A stretch of 64,000 bases of DNA, from NCBI GenBank assembly GCA_013398295.1, contig VZSF01001511.1, forward strand, positions 1-64,000, given 5' to 3'. The notes below the pieces were generated by a model. It searched no databases. It worked only from the letters and a program-made list of their open reading frames with translations, and was not told where the DNA came from. Shown here in pieces: positions 21,919 to 33,700 of the stretch. The position numbers were made by a program, and so were the translations under genes. The DNA comes from Chionis minor. Lineage: Eukaryota; Chordata; Aves; Charadriiformes; Chionididae. Every line of letters starts with the position of its first letter. Within the stretch, counting starts at the first letter, position 1.

Positions 21919-24900
21919 GGCTGGGAGTAGTACTGAGTTGGCAATGCTGGAGCAAGTGCAAGGTGGAGGTCAGGACAGTGTTTCTGCCAGTGCCTGCCAT
22001 GGCAGTGCCTTGCCTGACCCACAGAGGGATACCTCATGGGGTGACCACCACTGACTGCAGCCCTGCTTGGGACTTTGGGGTGTGCAGTGACCTCAGAGAG
22101 GGCTGGGTGCTCCTGGCTCTGCTAGTGGTTCCCAGTAGGCCTCCCTGATGAAACCCAGGGGGATCATCAAAGAGTTAGTTGGTAGGTACCCTCATGTCTA
22201 CATAGTGACACTAGGGATGATGTAGGACATACACAATCTGGGCAATGAGCATATTCAACTCTTGCATTAGCCCTTGTATTTATTTATAACTAGAGTAACT
22301 TTCTTAGGGCCTGTCTTGTGGTGCTTTTTCACCCTTATTTTATGACATTATGTCCTAGAAATTTTCCTTGATTTCCTAAGTATTTTGTCTCTTGGTGAGA
22401 CCAAGAATTTGGCATATTTTTAAGCCAATGAAAGCTTCACCAAAATGTAACGTGTTGCATTTAGATTTGAGAAATTGCTTTAGTTAAAAAAGTCAAGGGT
22501 TCCGTTAATCACTCTGAGTGAAAAATTTTGCTATTTTATTTTATTTCAAAAAGCACTCAAAACTGAAGTGCAATCAAAACAACTCATGTTAGAACAGAAT
22601 TTGTTTTCAAGCAGAAGGTTTGATCTAAAGGATTTGTTATAGTTTTCTACAAAGTAACCTCGAATACTTTATGCAAGACTGACTAGAATGTGAATAGGCA
22701 TTGATTTAAACATTAACTTGTTTCATTTTGTTTCTCTTTTGTACCTCTTCTTGTCTAAATGCCTCTATATGGATATTTATATGTATTGTTGGCAATCACC
22801 AAATAAGAATGTAAAACTACACAGGACTGAGTTGTAGTTGTTATTCTAAATTGGCTACTTCTAGCAGTAATCATTTAAGAGTTAATATTAGCTATTATAT
22901 CTAGCTGTGTAATTATTTGATATAGCCTGACATGATGATATTCTGCACTTACATCCAAGAAGTGGCTGAAAGAACTGTAGTCCAAACACCAAGCCCATTG
23001 CACACAAGCAGCTGAATCCTTACCTAAGAGAAGACCCCAAAGCCCTCTTTGCCCCAGCATAGGCTTTGCAACATCTAAAAGTCTTGTGGAGTCAGTTGTC
23101 AGTGCTCTGAGTGGTGGGGAGGGTGAGGCTCCTCCCAAGAGCACTGCACCAGTCCCAAATTCAGGGTGGGAGCTACTTTATCCCAAGCATGGGAATGCTC
23201 CTGGACCGTGGCCCTGCTCAGGGCTTCCTGTGTGCTTTGCAGAAGCTCAGTCCTATCCCAGGAGCAGGTTCCTGGGGGTCCACACATGGAGATGCTGGCT
23301 GCAGAGTCTTTAAGGTGGCGTATGCTGTGCAAGCTCTGGGGGTGACCTGACGGTAACAGGGCTTGAATGTCACTGTCCGATGTGCCGGGCTCGGTCAGCA
23401 CCTGAACCACACTCCGACACATGACAATGGGGTGCCCTGTCCCTCACTCATTTCCTTATGCCATGCGTCTATTTTCTGTGCGTGTTATTAATGAGGAAAT
23501 ACCATCTTTTTCTGAATGACATTTGGAGCAATTTCAGCTTGGTTTGGTAAACGCATTCTTCATGGAAACCAAAGATTTCTCATTGAAACCCGTATTGGGT
23601 TTTACCCAGTAAATCACAGATAATAGGTCTAAAATTGAGCAACCACCACTACTGTCAGCTCTCCCTGACCTGGAGTAATGTGAGGCAGGAATTTAATCTC
23701 CCCCTGCAAGCATGAGCTCCTCTTCAGCCCCGTTACGTCCAAGGCTGGGGCTTGGGAACAGAATGCCGAGCTGAGGGGTGGCCTGTGGGTCTCTGTCTGG
23801 GTGTCTTGTGTAGCTGCCAGCATTCACTGACACTCTCTCCATAACCCTCAGCAACACATTCAGCTCTTCTGCTTTTCTAGGCCCTAGTTGCTTTGATGAT
23901 TTAGTGTCCTCTTTGATTCTGGCCCCAGGCTTGGAAAAGTGAATGCTGCCAACCTGCTTGGAGCCTACAGGGTATTTTAGAATTAATAGCATCCCTATTG
24001 TTTCCTCAAAGACCACTTGGTATTTTCAGCCTGAACTTATCTTTGCCATTGTTTCATTTCCTCTTTGTTTCCCCTAACAGCCTGTTTTGATTTAACTCTA
24101 TGTGGTCAGGCATGACATAGATTCAACCGAGCTGTGTAAAAGCGTATTTGAAAAGCACATGAACAATTGTCTTTATGTGGTTGCAGTTTGCACACTGATA
24201 CTTGCTTTCATATTACTCTTGCTGAATTGCCATCAGACCTGCACTTGCAGTTTGGTTCTAGCTGGAAACCTGTGTATTTGCACCTCAGAGTGGCCTGGCA
24301 GCAAGCAAAAAACTGAGTTAGTCAGTGCTTGGGTTGATATGGCTTTCTTTTAGTGCTTTTTCTTGAAGGAAAATTGGCTTTGGTCTAAACATTTTCTGGG
24401 AACGTCTGCTTTTTGCAGACTTTTATTGAAGTTTATTTTTCCCAGTTTTCACCACTATTACTGCTCACTTTCCAACCAGTATTAATCACCCCAAAAAAAA
24501 ATATCGACCTCAGCTCTTGAAAGTGTACCCCCTTAGGTGTCTTCTTTACGAGCTACAAAAGCCTGCATGAGGTTGCCCAAACATATGTTTGTGTATTTAA
24601 CGTCTCTCAAAACCTGGCAGATGTTACCCACTCTATCATGTTACAGTGCAGAGTTTTCAGGTGTAATTCCTACGTCTGGAAAACTTTCCCCTGCACAAAG
24701 TGTGGGCTTGCAGCAGGCTGATCCTTTGCTCGCACGATCTAGTGCTAATCTCTTGGCCCACGTCCATGAGGCTGACCAAATCGCAGAGCCCTTTCTCAGA
24801 GAGGTATTTATTCTGTTTCTTTAGTGAGGGATAATTAATAGGCTTTGGATTCCCACCAGCCACTTGAGTGAACGGACAGGACAGCAGGAAACAAGGATGA

Positions 24901-27900
24901 GTAACGCTGGAGTCAGAAGTTCTTAGAAAGAGAAGCCCTCTTCTGCTTCGACATCATTTTGGTTGCTTATCACTTCTTGATGTCCAAAAATTGGCTTCCA
25001 AGCTACGATGCTAATAAAGGGCTGCATTTTTTTGTGCCTCTAACTCCCCTGGCTTTTCCTGAGCTTCCACCGGGGATTAATTTGGCCCAAAGCATCCACT
25101 CACAACTTCTATGGTTGCGGGGGTAGGCAGGCTTTCTGGCATGTGCTATGCCGAGTCATTACAAATTCTGTCTCTGGGACACAGCTGTGCTGGGGCTGCT
25201 GCTCTCTCTCACAGACACTTCGTGCAGCCTCAGGCTGCTGACGCCGCTCGCCGCCTCGCTGCGTTTCCACCTTGCCTTCCCTCCCTGGGCCAAAAACGCA
25301 GTTATTGCTCTGCTTTTCACCCTGCCCTTCTTCAGCGTCAGCAGCATGGATTGCCTGCCACCCTTGTGCCCCGCGTGCAGGTGGCCGCCGGTGGTCATTC
25401 CTTCTGCTGTGTCCTACACAGGTTTCATTTGGGGAGATCCTGGAGGTTGCCTCTTATAAAGCAGACGATGGAGTTCGAAGCAGCACTGGGTGCCTGACTA
25501 ACACTTCTAGGATCTCAGGTCTTCCTTTGACAGTGCTAATATATGAAGAAGAACAGCAATTTCTGAGGCACTGCTTTTCTAATGTAATTATTTTTTACCT
25601 GGTAATCCAAATAAAAGAGAGATCTGATGGTTGTGACTAGAAATAAGCCAGCATTTGAGCCATTTATTCCCAGTGCTGGCAGTTCTAGTTTTCTTTCAAA
25701 AATGCAGAAAAACCCCAACACAAAAATGCAAAACCCAGTAATTCTTTGAGAAATAAATACCCTTACGGATTCTACCAAAACTTATTTGCCATTGGGGGAG
25801 AAAGAGGAAGGGGATGATGTGAGAATGGTATTGCTCTACAGACGTTGACCCTGCATTCAGAACTGGAGATAGAAGGGAATTAAAATGAAACAATTCCTAA
25901 ATTTCCTTGGTCTGGGGGTTTGCATTAGCAAAAAAAAAAAAGAATCTTGCTGTTTTTTCAAAAATTTGCAAGTCCCCAATTTTATCTTCTTTTCTCTTTT
26001 TAACTTTCCTATCATAAAGCCAAAATTTAGTGTTAGAGGAGAGGTTACAATGTTTTCCCCAGATTTGCTCAGGCATGTAGGTACCTGGAATTTAGCCCTG
26101 AACAGCCACAATAACACCCTTTTGACTGAACTGTGGCTTGTGACCCTCCCTGAGCAGTGGGTGTTAGTCCTGGTCTATATTTGCATGTGAATTACACCAA
26201 ACAAAATTCATGCTCCTGCCTTCCAAAGAGGTAATAGAAGAGAAGGAGGTGGCAGTTCATGAAGGTCTCCACTCCTTTCCAGGGCAGCTGTAGAGAGAGG
26301 TGACAAGTTTCCTTCAGCCAAGCCTTCTGTGTGCCACCGTGCTTGTCCCCCTTCTATGTCACTAAGCGGTGGCATCCTTCGTGGAGACAGAACACTATTA
26401 AACCTTGTATGGAGTCAGTAGGCTTTGCTATGAAACATCTTAAATCTGAGCCTGGTTTTAAAATTCCACGCCAGCTGCCAGCACTAGTACTTTTGCTTTG
26501 TCTTTTCACTTGACAGATGCTGACCTATAGATGTTTTCTTCTTACAGCTTATATAGCTATGACACAACTAAAAGCCAGGCAGCCCCTGCTTTGTCATGTA
26601 CTTTTCACAGTACATCTTGCTGTAAGGATCCTGGATGCTTCTCTGCAATGTATTTGCCCTACAACAGACTATTTCACTCTCTTTCCTTTTTTTCCATCTG
26701 AAAAACCAGAAGGTCCATGCAGCTTCAGCATAAATACCTGTGGCACCATGCACAGGTGCTGCCCATGTGCCATCCCGGGCATGTGGCAGCAGGTCACAGA
26801 GCAGCACATTCTGTTTTCCTCATTTCTGCTGCGCAGAGGTTCTTTGAACGCAGCCTGTGCCTCCAGAGTAAAACCTAGGATATGTCAGGCTAAGTTAATT
26901 TGTGGACTAGACAAGCTTAACAGTATCCCTGTAAGGGTTTTGCACAGAATGTACCGGTGTCTGCAGACTTGGAAAGAGTTTGCTTTTCCGAGTCAGGCAA
27001 TGGGAGCCAAATTCAGATGTGAATCTGAGTTCTCCAATTCTGGAGGGAGTCTGAGTTGGTGTATTTTACACCTTCTTCCGCCTCCCCTAGTCCCAGGAGT
27101 GCATTACACTGACCTAGCTTCCCTCAGATTTAGTTTTCATTTATGTTCACTGAGATGCACTCAGGCTGACATCCACCAGCCACAGTACAAAACCCCTGTC
27201 TTTTTATAAGAGCTCTGAACCTGGCCATCCAAAGCTGTGTTTAAGGAATTTAAGGAAGTCTTAAGTTGGTTAACCCCCCACCAAAGGGCTGAGAGAGAGG
27301 AGTGGAGCAAGAAGAGCAGCTAGTAGGAGAGCATAGGTTCAAACTTCTTTTCTTTGCCTCCTGGCTCAGTTGCTCCTGACCACTGGTGAGTGAATATTAT
27401 TAGCTGGCCTAAGATATTAACCTAAGATACTTCTAAAATTATTCTAAGTTTATGTTTCTAATATGGAGCAGGGGATCTTTCTGATGTATTTTTGGGACCC
27501 TGCTCCTGTGCTGACAAGCACCAAAGACACCAGCTGATCCAGAGCCTCAGAGGAGAGTTCAACGTGTGATTTCTTCCCACCCTCTGAGCCAGGATGGCCA
27601 TAAGTTACATATGAGTCCACAGCTTAGTCAATCATTAAGCATTTCTGTGTACCATACTAATGTATGTATACTAACATGCATCACATTATCAACAATGTAA
27701 TTATCAACACTTTTCTTATTATCACTAAGTATTATCATAAATTTAATTATCAACATACATGCTATTGATATCCCGAAGACAGGTATTTACCACTTCAAAA
27801 GAGAGATCTACTGAAGAGCAGATTTACAGCTAAAAACTTAGCATATGTCATTAAGAATATATCTCAGTTCCTATCCAGCAGTGACTGAACTTTGAGGCAC

Positions 27901-27945
27901 TTTGAATATTTTGATTTAAATCACCTATTGACTGAGTCACGTTTC
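21919..27945. other. Unique DNA, no established gene
   Basis: I recognise no repeat family. A small CpG cluster lies at 25220-25270 (GACGCCGCTCGCCGCCTCG) inside a GC-richer stretch with overlapping 80-128-codon frames on both strands (25111-25640). These have no known motif. The 230-codon frame at 26517-27209 is listed separately. At 27660-27770 the motif ATTATCAACA recurs irregularly. Confidence 0.5.
26517..27209 (+). CDS. Hypothetical 230-codon open frame, longest in the window, unrecognised
   Basis: Starts at ATG 26517 (context GACAGATGC, not a strong start) and ends with a stop at 27207-27209. I recognise no domain. The peptide is rich in Cys, Leu, Phe and Pro. The first 35 residues are fairly hydrophobic (CFLLTAYIA, HVLFTVHLAV), but I see no clear signal peptide. 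No matching upstream promoter or clear poly(A) signal was identified. The frame runs across the splice-acceptor-like text TTTTCTTCTTACAG at 26533-26546, so part of it could be a terminal exon instead. A single frame this long is uncommon at this base composition, but composition bias alone may explain it. Low confidence that it is translated. Confidence 0.15.
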   Translation: MLTYRCFLLTAYIAMTQLKARQPLLCHVLFTVHLAVRILDASLQCICPTTDYFTLFPFFPSEKPEGPCSFSINTCGTMHRCCPCAIPGMWQQVTEQHILFSSFLLRRGSLNAACASRVKPRICQAKLICGLDKLNSIPVRVLHRMYRCLQTWKEFAFPSQAMGAKFRCESEFSNSGGSLSWCILHLLPPPLVPGVHYTDLASLRFSFHLCSLRCTQADIHQPQYKTPVFL

Positions 27946-28240
27946 AATCATAGAATCATAGAATGGTTTAGGTTAGAAGCGATCTTAAAGATCATGTAGT
28001 TCCAAACCCCATTCTGTGGGCAGAGATATCTTCCACTAGATCAGGTTGCTCAAAGCCCCTTCCAACCTGTTCAAGGCCTTGAACACTTCCAGGGATGGGG
28101 CATTCACAACTTCTCTGGGCAACCTGTTGCAGTGTCTCACCACCCTCAGGGTAAAGAATTTCTTCCTAATGTCTTATGTAAATCTACCCTCTTTCAGTTT
28201 AAAACCATTACCTCTTATCCTATCACTACACTCCCTGATA
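27946..28240 (-). mobile_element. CR1 LINE 3' end
   Basis: The + strand starts AATCATAGAATCATAGAATGG, followed by TTTAGGTTAGAAGCGATCTT, the reversed CR1 3' terminus. The usual blocks follow: GGTTGCTCAAAGCCCC, CAGGGATGGGGCATTC and CTTCCTAATGTCTTATGTAA. It ends at CACTACACTCCCTGATA, the site of 5' truncation. Only the 3' UTR and the last codons of ORF2 are included. Confidence 0.96.
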
Positions 28241-28534
28241 TTTGCTTTATTTTCACAGTTGCACAATAACATTATCATCTATGTGCTTGGCAGACAGAGG
28301 CTTTACAGCATAGATGACAGGAACTGCTCTGTATAACTGAAGTAACAAGGGCTTCGGTACTAAAGCTTTACTGCAAATGTTAGATCTGTTTGCTGATGGT
28401 AACATTTGAGGAAGCATCCTGCAAAGGCTGCACTTGCCCCTTACTTGAGATATTGCATATCCAGTTTCAAACACTTTGCATTGTAGCTAGTATATACCAA
28501 GGTTAGCCTTTTCCAGTATATAATGTCACTGTAG

Positions 28535-28955
28535 GATCGTAGAATCATAGAATGGTTTAGGTTGGAAGGGACCTTATGCATCATCTAGTTCCACTCCCTT
28601 GCCATGGTCAAGAACACCTCCCACTAGACCTGGTTGCTCAAAGCCTCATCCAACCTGGCCTTGAACACTCCCAGGGATGGGGCTTCCACACCGTCCCTGG
28701 ACAGCCTGTTCCAGTGTCTTACCACGCTCATGGTGAAAAATTTCTTCCTAATATTTCATCTAAATCTCCCCTCTTCCAGTTTGAAGCCATCACCCTTTGT
28801 CCTCTCCCTACATGCCCTTGTAAAAGGTCCCTCTCTGGCTTTCTTGTAGGCCCCCTTCAGATACTGGAAGGCTGGTCTAAGGTCTCCCTGTAACTTTCTT
28901 TTCTCCAGGCTGAACAACCCCAACTCTCCCCGCCTGTCCTCATAGAGGATTTGTC
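28535..28955 (-). mobile_element. CR1 LINE 3' end, second copy
   Basis: Starts on the + strand with ATCGTAGAATCATAGAATGG and runs through AAGCCTCATCCAACCTGG and CCAGGCTGAACAACCCCA to about 28955. On the minus strand the frame 28756-29145 reads [16 protein letters not shown] and FQYLKGAYKKARE, the ORF2 C-terminus; the first part of that frame is non-CR1 flank. Same orientation as the copy at 27946-28240 but not a duplication of it: it extends 180 bp further 5' and is clearly different in sequence. Confidence 0.96.
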
Positions 28956-30635
28956 TCATTGACTTAACAGACATGTAGGTTAGCGCTTTGGGAGGTTCTG
29001 CATCTTTTGAGTTGTTCAGATTTAAGGGACACCCAAACCTAGAAATAAATTCACCACCAGAAAATGTTCTTTTGGTCCATTCAGAAGCAAAGTTGGTGAG
29101 CCTGAACACTGATCCTCTATGGTGAGTTTGCTGACTATCTAGCATAGAGGCATGCTTACACTGAAAGCGGACGTGTGAAGCATTCTAGATGCTCATATGC
29201 TGTACCTGAGCCAGCTTTGAATGGCTATTTTGCAGAGTCTAACTGTGACAGCATGAGATTAATGTCTGAAAAAGGAGGCCGGACAACGTCTTGAGAATAA
29301 CCTATTTGGGGGATATTTGACTTTTTTTTTAAAAAAGCTACTTGGAAAGCTTCCCCATCAAAATTGTCGGTGAAATAGTTATGGCTGCATTTGCTTTGTT
29401 CATATTTTGATTTAACTGTTTTGGTGGGAAAGGTTTTAAACTTTTTAGGCAAACATTTTTCGGGAACACTAGTGGGCATGTTTTCAACAAAGTCCTCAGG
29501 GAGACTAAGAATTGTACATATCTTGTGGGGAGGAACAAGTTATTTGCTGGAAGCAGTTTTCCCTTCCACATCAAATTTGCTTGGCTTTGGTGGTATTCTA
29601 CATTATGATTACCTGTGGTGTTCTCACTCTCTGGATGAATAACATGCTTCAGTTTCCCGAGTTGCTAAGCTGGTACTTTTCATCAGCACTAAATTCACAT
29701 CGAAAAAAAAAAGAAAGAAATGAAGCCATTATACTTTAGTTAAGGAAATGTGCCGAAAATGAAAATAGCATAGCTGTAATCCTTTCTCGTGACAAAGGGA
29801 CAGTTTTCACAGGTTATACATGATAAAACTATCATTTTTCATTGAGTATTACTGTCAGAGAGCCATAGAAAAGATTTTGTAAAGGGTGTGATTTATTTAT
29901 ATAGTAGAAACAACTTCTCTTTCCAAACATGAATTAAAGTCAAGGTTGTATGTGCTTGAATTTGGACCAGTTTCTCTTATATCATCTTCTTCCATTGCTT
30001 GCCAAAGTGGAAGAGACAGAAGGCCCCATGAAGAAAACATCTCTCAGCATCAGCCAAATTAGGGAACACATGCTTTGAAATGAAGGAAAGGTGATCTCTC
30101 AGGGTAGTTTATTCCATCAACAATTTCCAGCATTCTCAGGACATCTGTAAGTAGTGTAATCTCAATTTCCTTTTCCTCAGCACTTTATAAAATTGAACAT
30201 ATGTGAAGAGAGAAAGAGGAAAGATAACTGATCATGTTTAGGTGTGATTACACTACTGCTGTGACTTAACTATTGAGTTAGAACAGGGCTCTGGAAATGG
30301 CAAAGACAATGAATTCTCTCTTTTTTCCTTGCTCTAATGACTGTCTCCACCAAAGATCAAGGAAAAATACACTTTCTTATAGCAAACAGGAGGCCTGCTT
30401 TTCTGACTTTGAATAAAAAAATGTTGAAATTCATGATTCAGCATTTCTTTTTCACTTCTGATCCTTTTTTATTCCTTCTCTCCATATTCTTCTCTCTTAT
30501 AGTTATATACATTAGGAGGAACTACTATGAAAACAAAGAAATTACCAACAGTTTTACATTTCTCTGCTGCTTTTAAATGTCAGAGGAAGGATTAATTTGA
30601 CATTTAGACCATCATGGAAATCAGGTACACGTTAT
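28956..30635. other. Unique AT-rich DNA, no gene seen
   Basis: Contains an A-rich run at 29703-29720. No coding block or repeat family recognised. Confidence 0.55.
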
Positions 30636-30706
30636 GTCCAGCTTTGTGGTCTGTGACAAGTCATTTAAACTTCCCATGCTTCAATTCCCTTTGTACAAAG
30701 GCTGCG
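30636..30706 (+). repeat. MIR-like ancient SINE fragment
   Basis: CCAGCTTTGTGGTCTGTGAC, then AAGTCATTTAAACTTCCCAT, then GCTTCAATTCCC, follows in order the central MIR text (CTCTGTGACCTTGGGCAAGT, CACTTAACCTCTCTGTGCCT, CAGTTTCCTCATCTG). It lacks the tRNA-like head. MIR-type SINEs predate the amniote radiation, so a short decayed piece is expected. Confidence 0.6.
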
Positions 30707-33700
30707 TAGAGTATCCGACTTGGACTACTCAACTGGTAATTGATTCATCCATCTCTGTGAAGCTCCAAGGAAAGTTGTGAAGACCAGAGTATACAACTAT
30801 CATAGGCTGGTGAGTCCTTCTTCTCCCAAGGTGGAAGAATGCTGTTCACAGGTGAGGAAGAAAGGAGTTGTTAATATTGTGTTTATGTAAGAGATACTAC
30901 CTAGTGGCATTTGCCCAAAGTAAGCTTTTTAAATTTGGGTGCAGAGCTACGTCCCTGCAGAGCTTTGTCCCTGCCACCAAGCTCAGATTGCACTGCTCGC
31001 AACCCCAAACCTTTCCTGGTCTGAGATGTTTTACTGTTCCTGAGGGTGGATCCCACCAGTGAAACTCAGCTGGGTGGACAGGGGGGAGTGCCATCTCCTG
31101 CTTTCTTCCCTTTCCAACTCTGCCTCCTCATCACCTCCTTCCTACAATTACTGCTACTCCATTGGGTTTGCTGCTGGGATTGCTTTGGTATATTTTCTGA
31201 CTTGTGTCAGTCCAAATCAGCCAGACTACCTAAAATACTTTAAGGAGCAGTGCTTGCCAACCTGAAAGATTCAGATGAAGCAGTGCTCTTGTGAGCAGAT
31301 CAGATGGCAGACTTGAGTGGGACAAGAGAGAGTAGATGGGAATCTTTTTACACCCCATAGCAGATTCTACTATAGATTTTGTTGATTTTTATTTTTTTTT
31401 CTTAAATGGGATCTGGGGAAATAAAATCACACTGAAACAAGCGGTAGTTGGGTAGCGCCTGCAGAAGCAGGCAGTAAAATGGGCAGCTGTAGACAAGAGG
31501 TCATTTACACCCGAAATATCCAAAGGCAAGACAAGAACAAGTTAATCTATTTCGTATCATGTTCTGGCTCTAGCTGGTTAGTCGTGTAGTATTCCTGGTC
31601 ATTTAAATTCTTGTTCTCTATTACCTTGGTAGCTGAAGGTTTTCCCTATGGAAGTGGACTGCATTCCCCCCCACATTTATGGTAGATAATAACTTCTGGG
31701 CCCTGAGAAGACCCCTAACCAGAAATCAACATCAGAACAAACACAGCTGAGACAAGTTGCTTACTGACACAAGTCAATATGTAGTCACTGCTAGCCTAAG
31801 GCAAATTCACATCGATGGGCTGGTGCATCAGGTGTGACTCCACCATATGCTTAAACAAAAGTTTCTCTGTTGCCCTTCTTCTGCTCACTGCAAAAGTGAA
31901 CAAACTTATGAAAATATAAGAACAATGTTTGGATCCTGTAAGAGAGAGTGCTTTTCACTCCCCCATGTCACTTTTCTCCCTTCACAGCAATGTAGTGCCT
32001 CAGCTCTGTTCAGCAAATTGCATGCAGATGACAGTAAATGGAGTTTAGTAGCGGCACCTCTGGATGCCAGGTTCTTCCCTTCCAAGAGACCTTAATGAGC
32101 TATTAAAGGGCAAGAGAAGCCACAGAGCACCAGTATGGCTGAGGCTGGGATTTCTGCCAGCAGTGGAAGCTGTAGGTAGTTGAAGACTGCCCAATCTGTC
32201 CAGCCTTCATGAGCAACAACAGGTTGGGGTCAGACTCCAGAGTCTGTGAAGCTGAATGTGGATTGCTGGGGCTTGACGGTTTGTACTGTGGATGATTGGT
32301 CAATGTGCCCTTGAGAGCAGGCTCACACAAACAGCAAGAAACAGCTCAGAGCCTCCCACGCATCCCTGAGTTATGCATCTTTGCAGGTCCTCTAATGTTT
32401 TGCATCTCTGCCAGCTTCCTGTAGTGGAAGGAATGGTGTGTCGGACACTGGAGTATCACTCACGCTTATGAGTAAGCACTCTCCCCCGGCCTGTTATCGA
32501 GCAGGAGTTCGATACTAGGGCTTGAGTCATAGGGATGCCAGTTCCTGCCAACCCTGTTTAAATAGCCAGTTTCAAACCTGCAGCCTGAGCAGCCCAGTGT
32601 AGTAGAACAACAGTTCGATCCTATCAGAGTGCCATCTCAATCAGACATTCTCTGAGTGCTATGAGATCTCTTTTCTAACTGCTCTTAGATGAGAACTATA
32701 GTTAAAACTGTTTTCTATCATGAAGGTTTAGATATAACTTTTAAATTTTTTCTTTTATTTCTTTATGTCTGTATTTTTGTTCTCCCTCTAGGGTTCAGAA
32801 ACAGTTATGGTCGTTGGTCACTAAGGTGAGTGGTCAATTCAGCAGTACTGATAGTTTTATCTGATCAATATTTGCAACTGCTAAAAGGCAGAAGATGACC
32901 CGTACAAAAATAGTTCAGTCAAGGCAGATGACAAGCCGTCTAACTTGCTTTTCATCAAACACGTTATGTAAAATGAGCAAATAGATCAAACCGGTAGACT
33001 TTAGCAACAGCATTTTCCAGCTTTCAGTTGGTGCATCTTTTCTCTAACTCACAGGAGAAATATGTTCTCAGCTGGAATGTGCACGTATCCTTATCCTCTG
33101 TGGTACAGCTCATTCTTGTTTGGAGGCTTTCTTACACAAACTGGGAATGGTCAGACTGAAAAGCTTCCAAGTGTGACATGCTCCAGGTTTTTCTTGTGGT
33201 GTATCACTCTCTTCTCTTCCTTTTTCATTGTACTGCCCACTTTTTTTAATGCTTTAACTGAAAAAAAGAAAATAAAGGAGGAATTTTGTAATTTTGATAA
33301 TGTCGGAACAAAATGTTTCACATTTTCAGAATTCCACTTTCCTCCCCCACATGGTTTGGCTGAAACAATTTGCTGAATTCAATCCAAACTCCCAAATAGC
33401 TTCAGTCGTCCTGCATTTTTTGGCGAGTAAACTATTTGTCTAAAAATTTTTGTCCATGTCCTGGCTCTAAAATTTATCTCAAAGTTCTCATAAATGAGAT
33501 TTAAAACAGAACAGTTGCCAGTGCCATATTTGGGGGGAAGAAAATTACTGTCCACCTGTGGTTGTAAGAATCATGGAGCAGGGACTCCAAAACCTTTGAT
33601 GTTAAAGATGATACCTCAGTCAAACACAACATAAATAATTACAGGCTCCCTACTTATGTGCTCTTGAATTTTCACTGACTTCTATCCTCACATCCTCCTA

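Noticed and set aside
25111..25640. Overlapping hydrophobic frames (103-128 codons)
   Set aside because: Three frames open across the same GC-rich stretch on both strands, with no domain. One looks membrane-like only because of Leu/Phe-rich composition.
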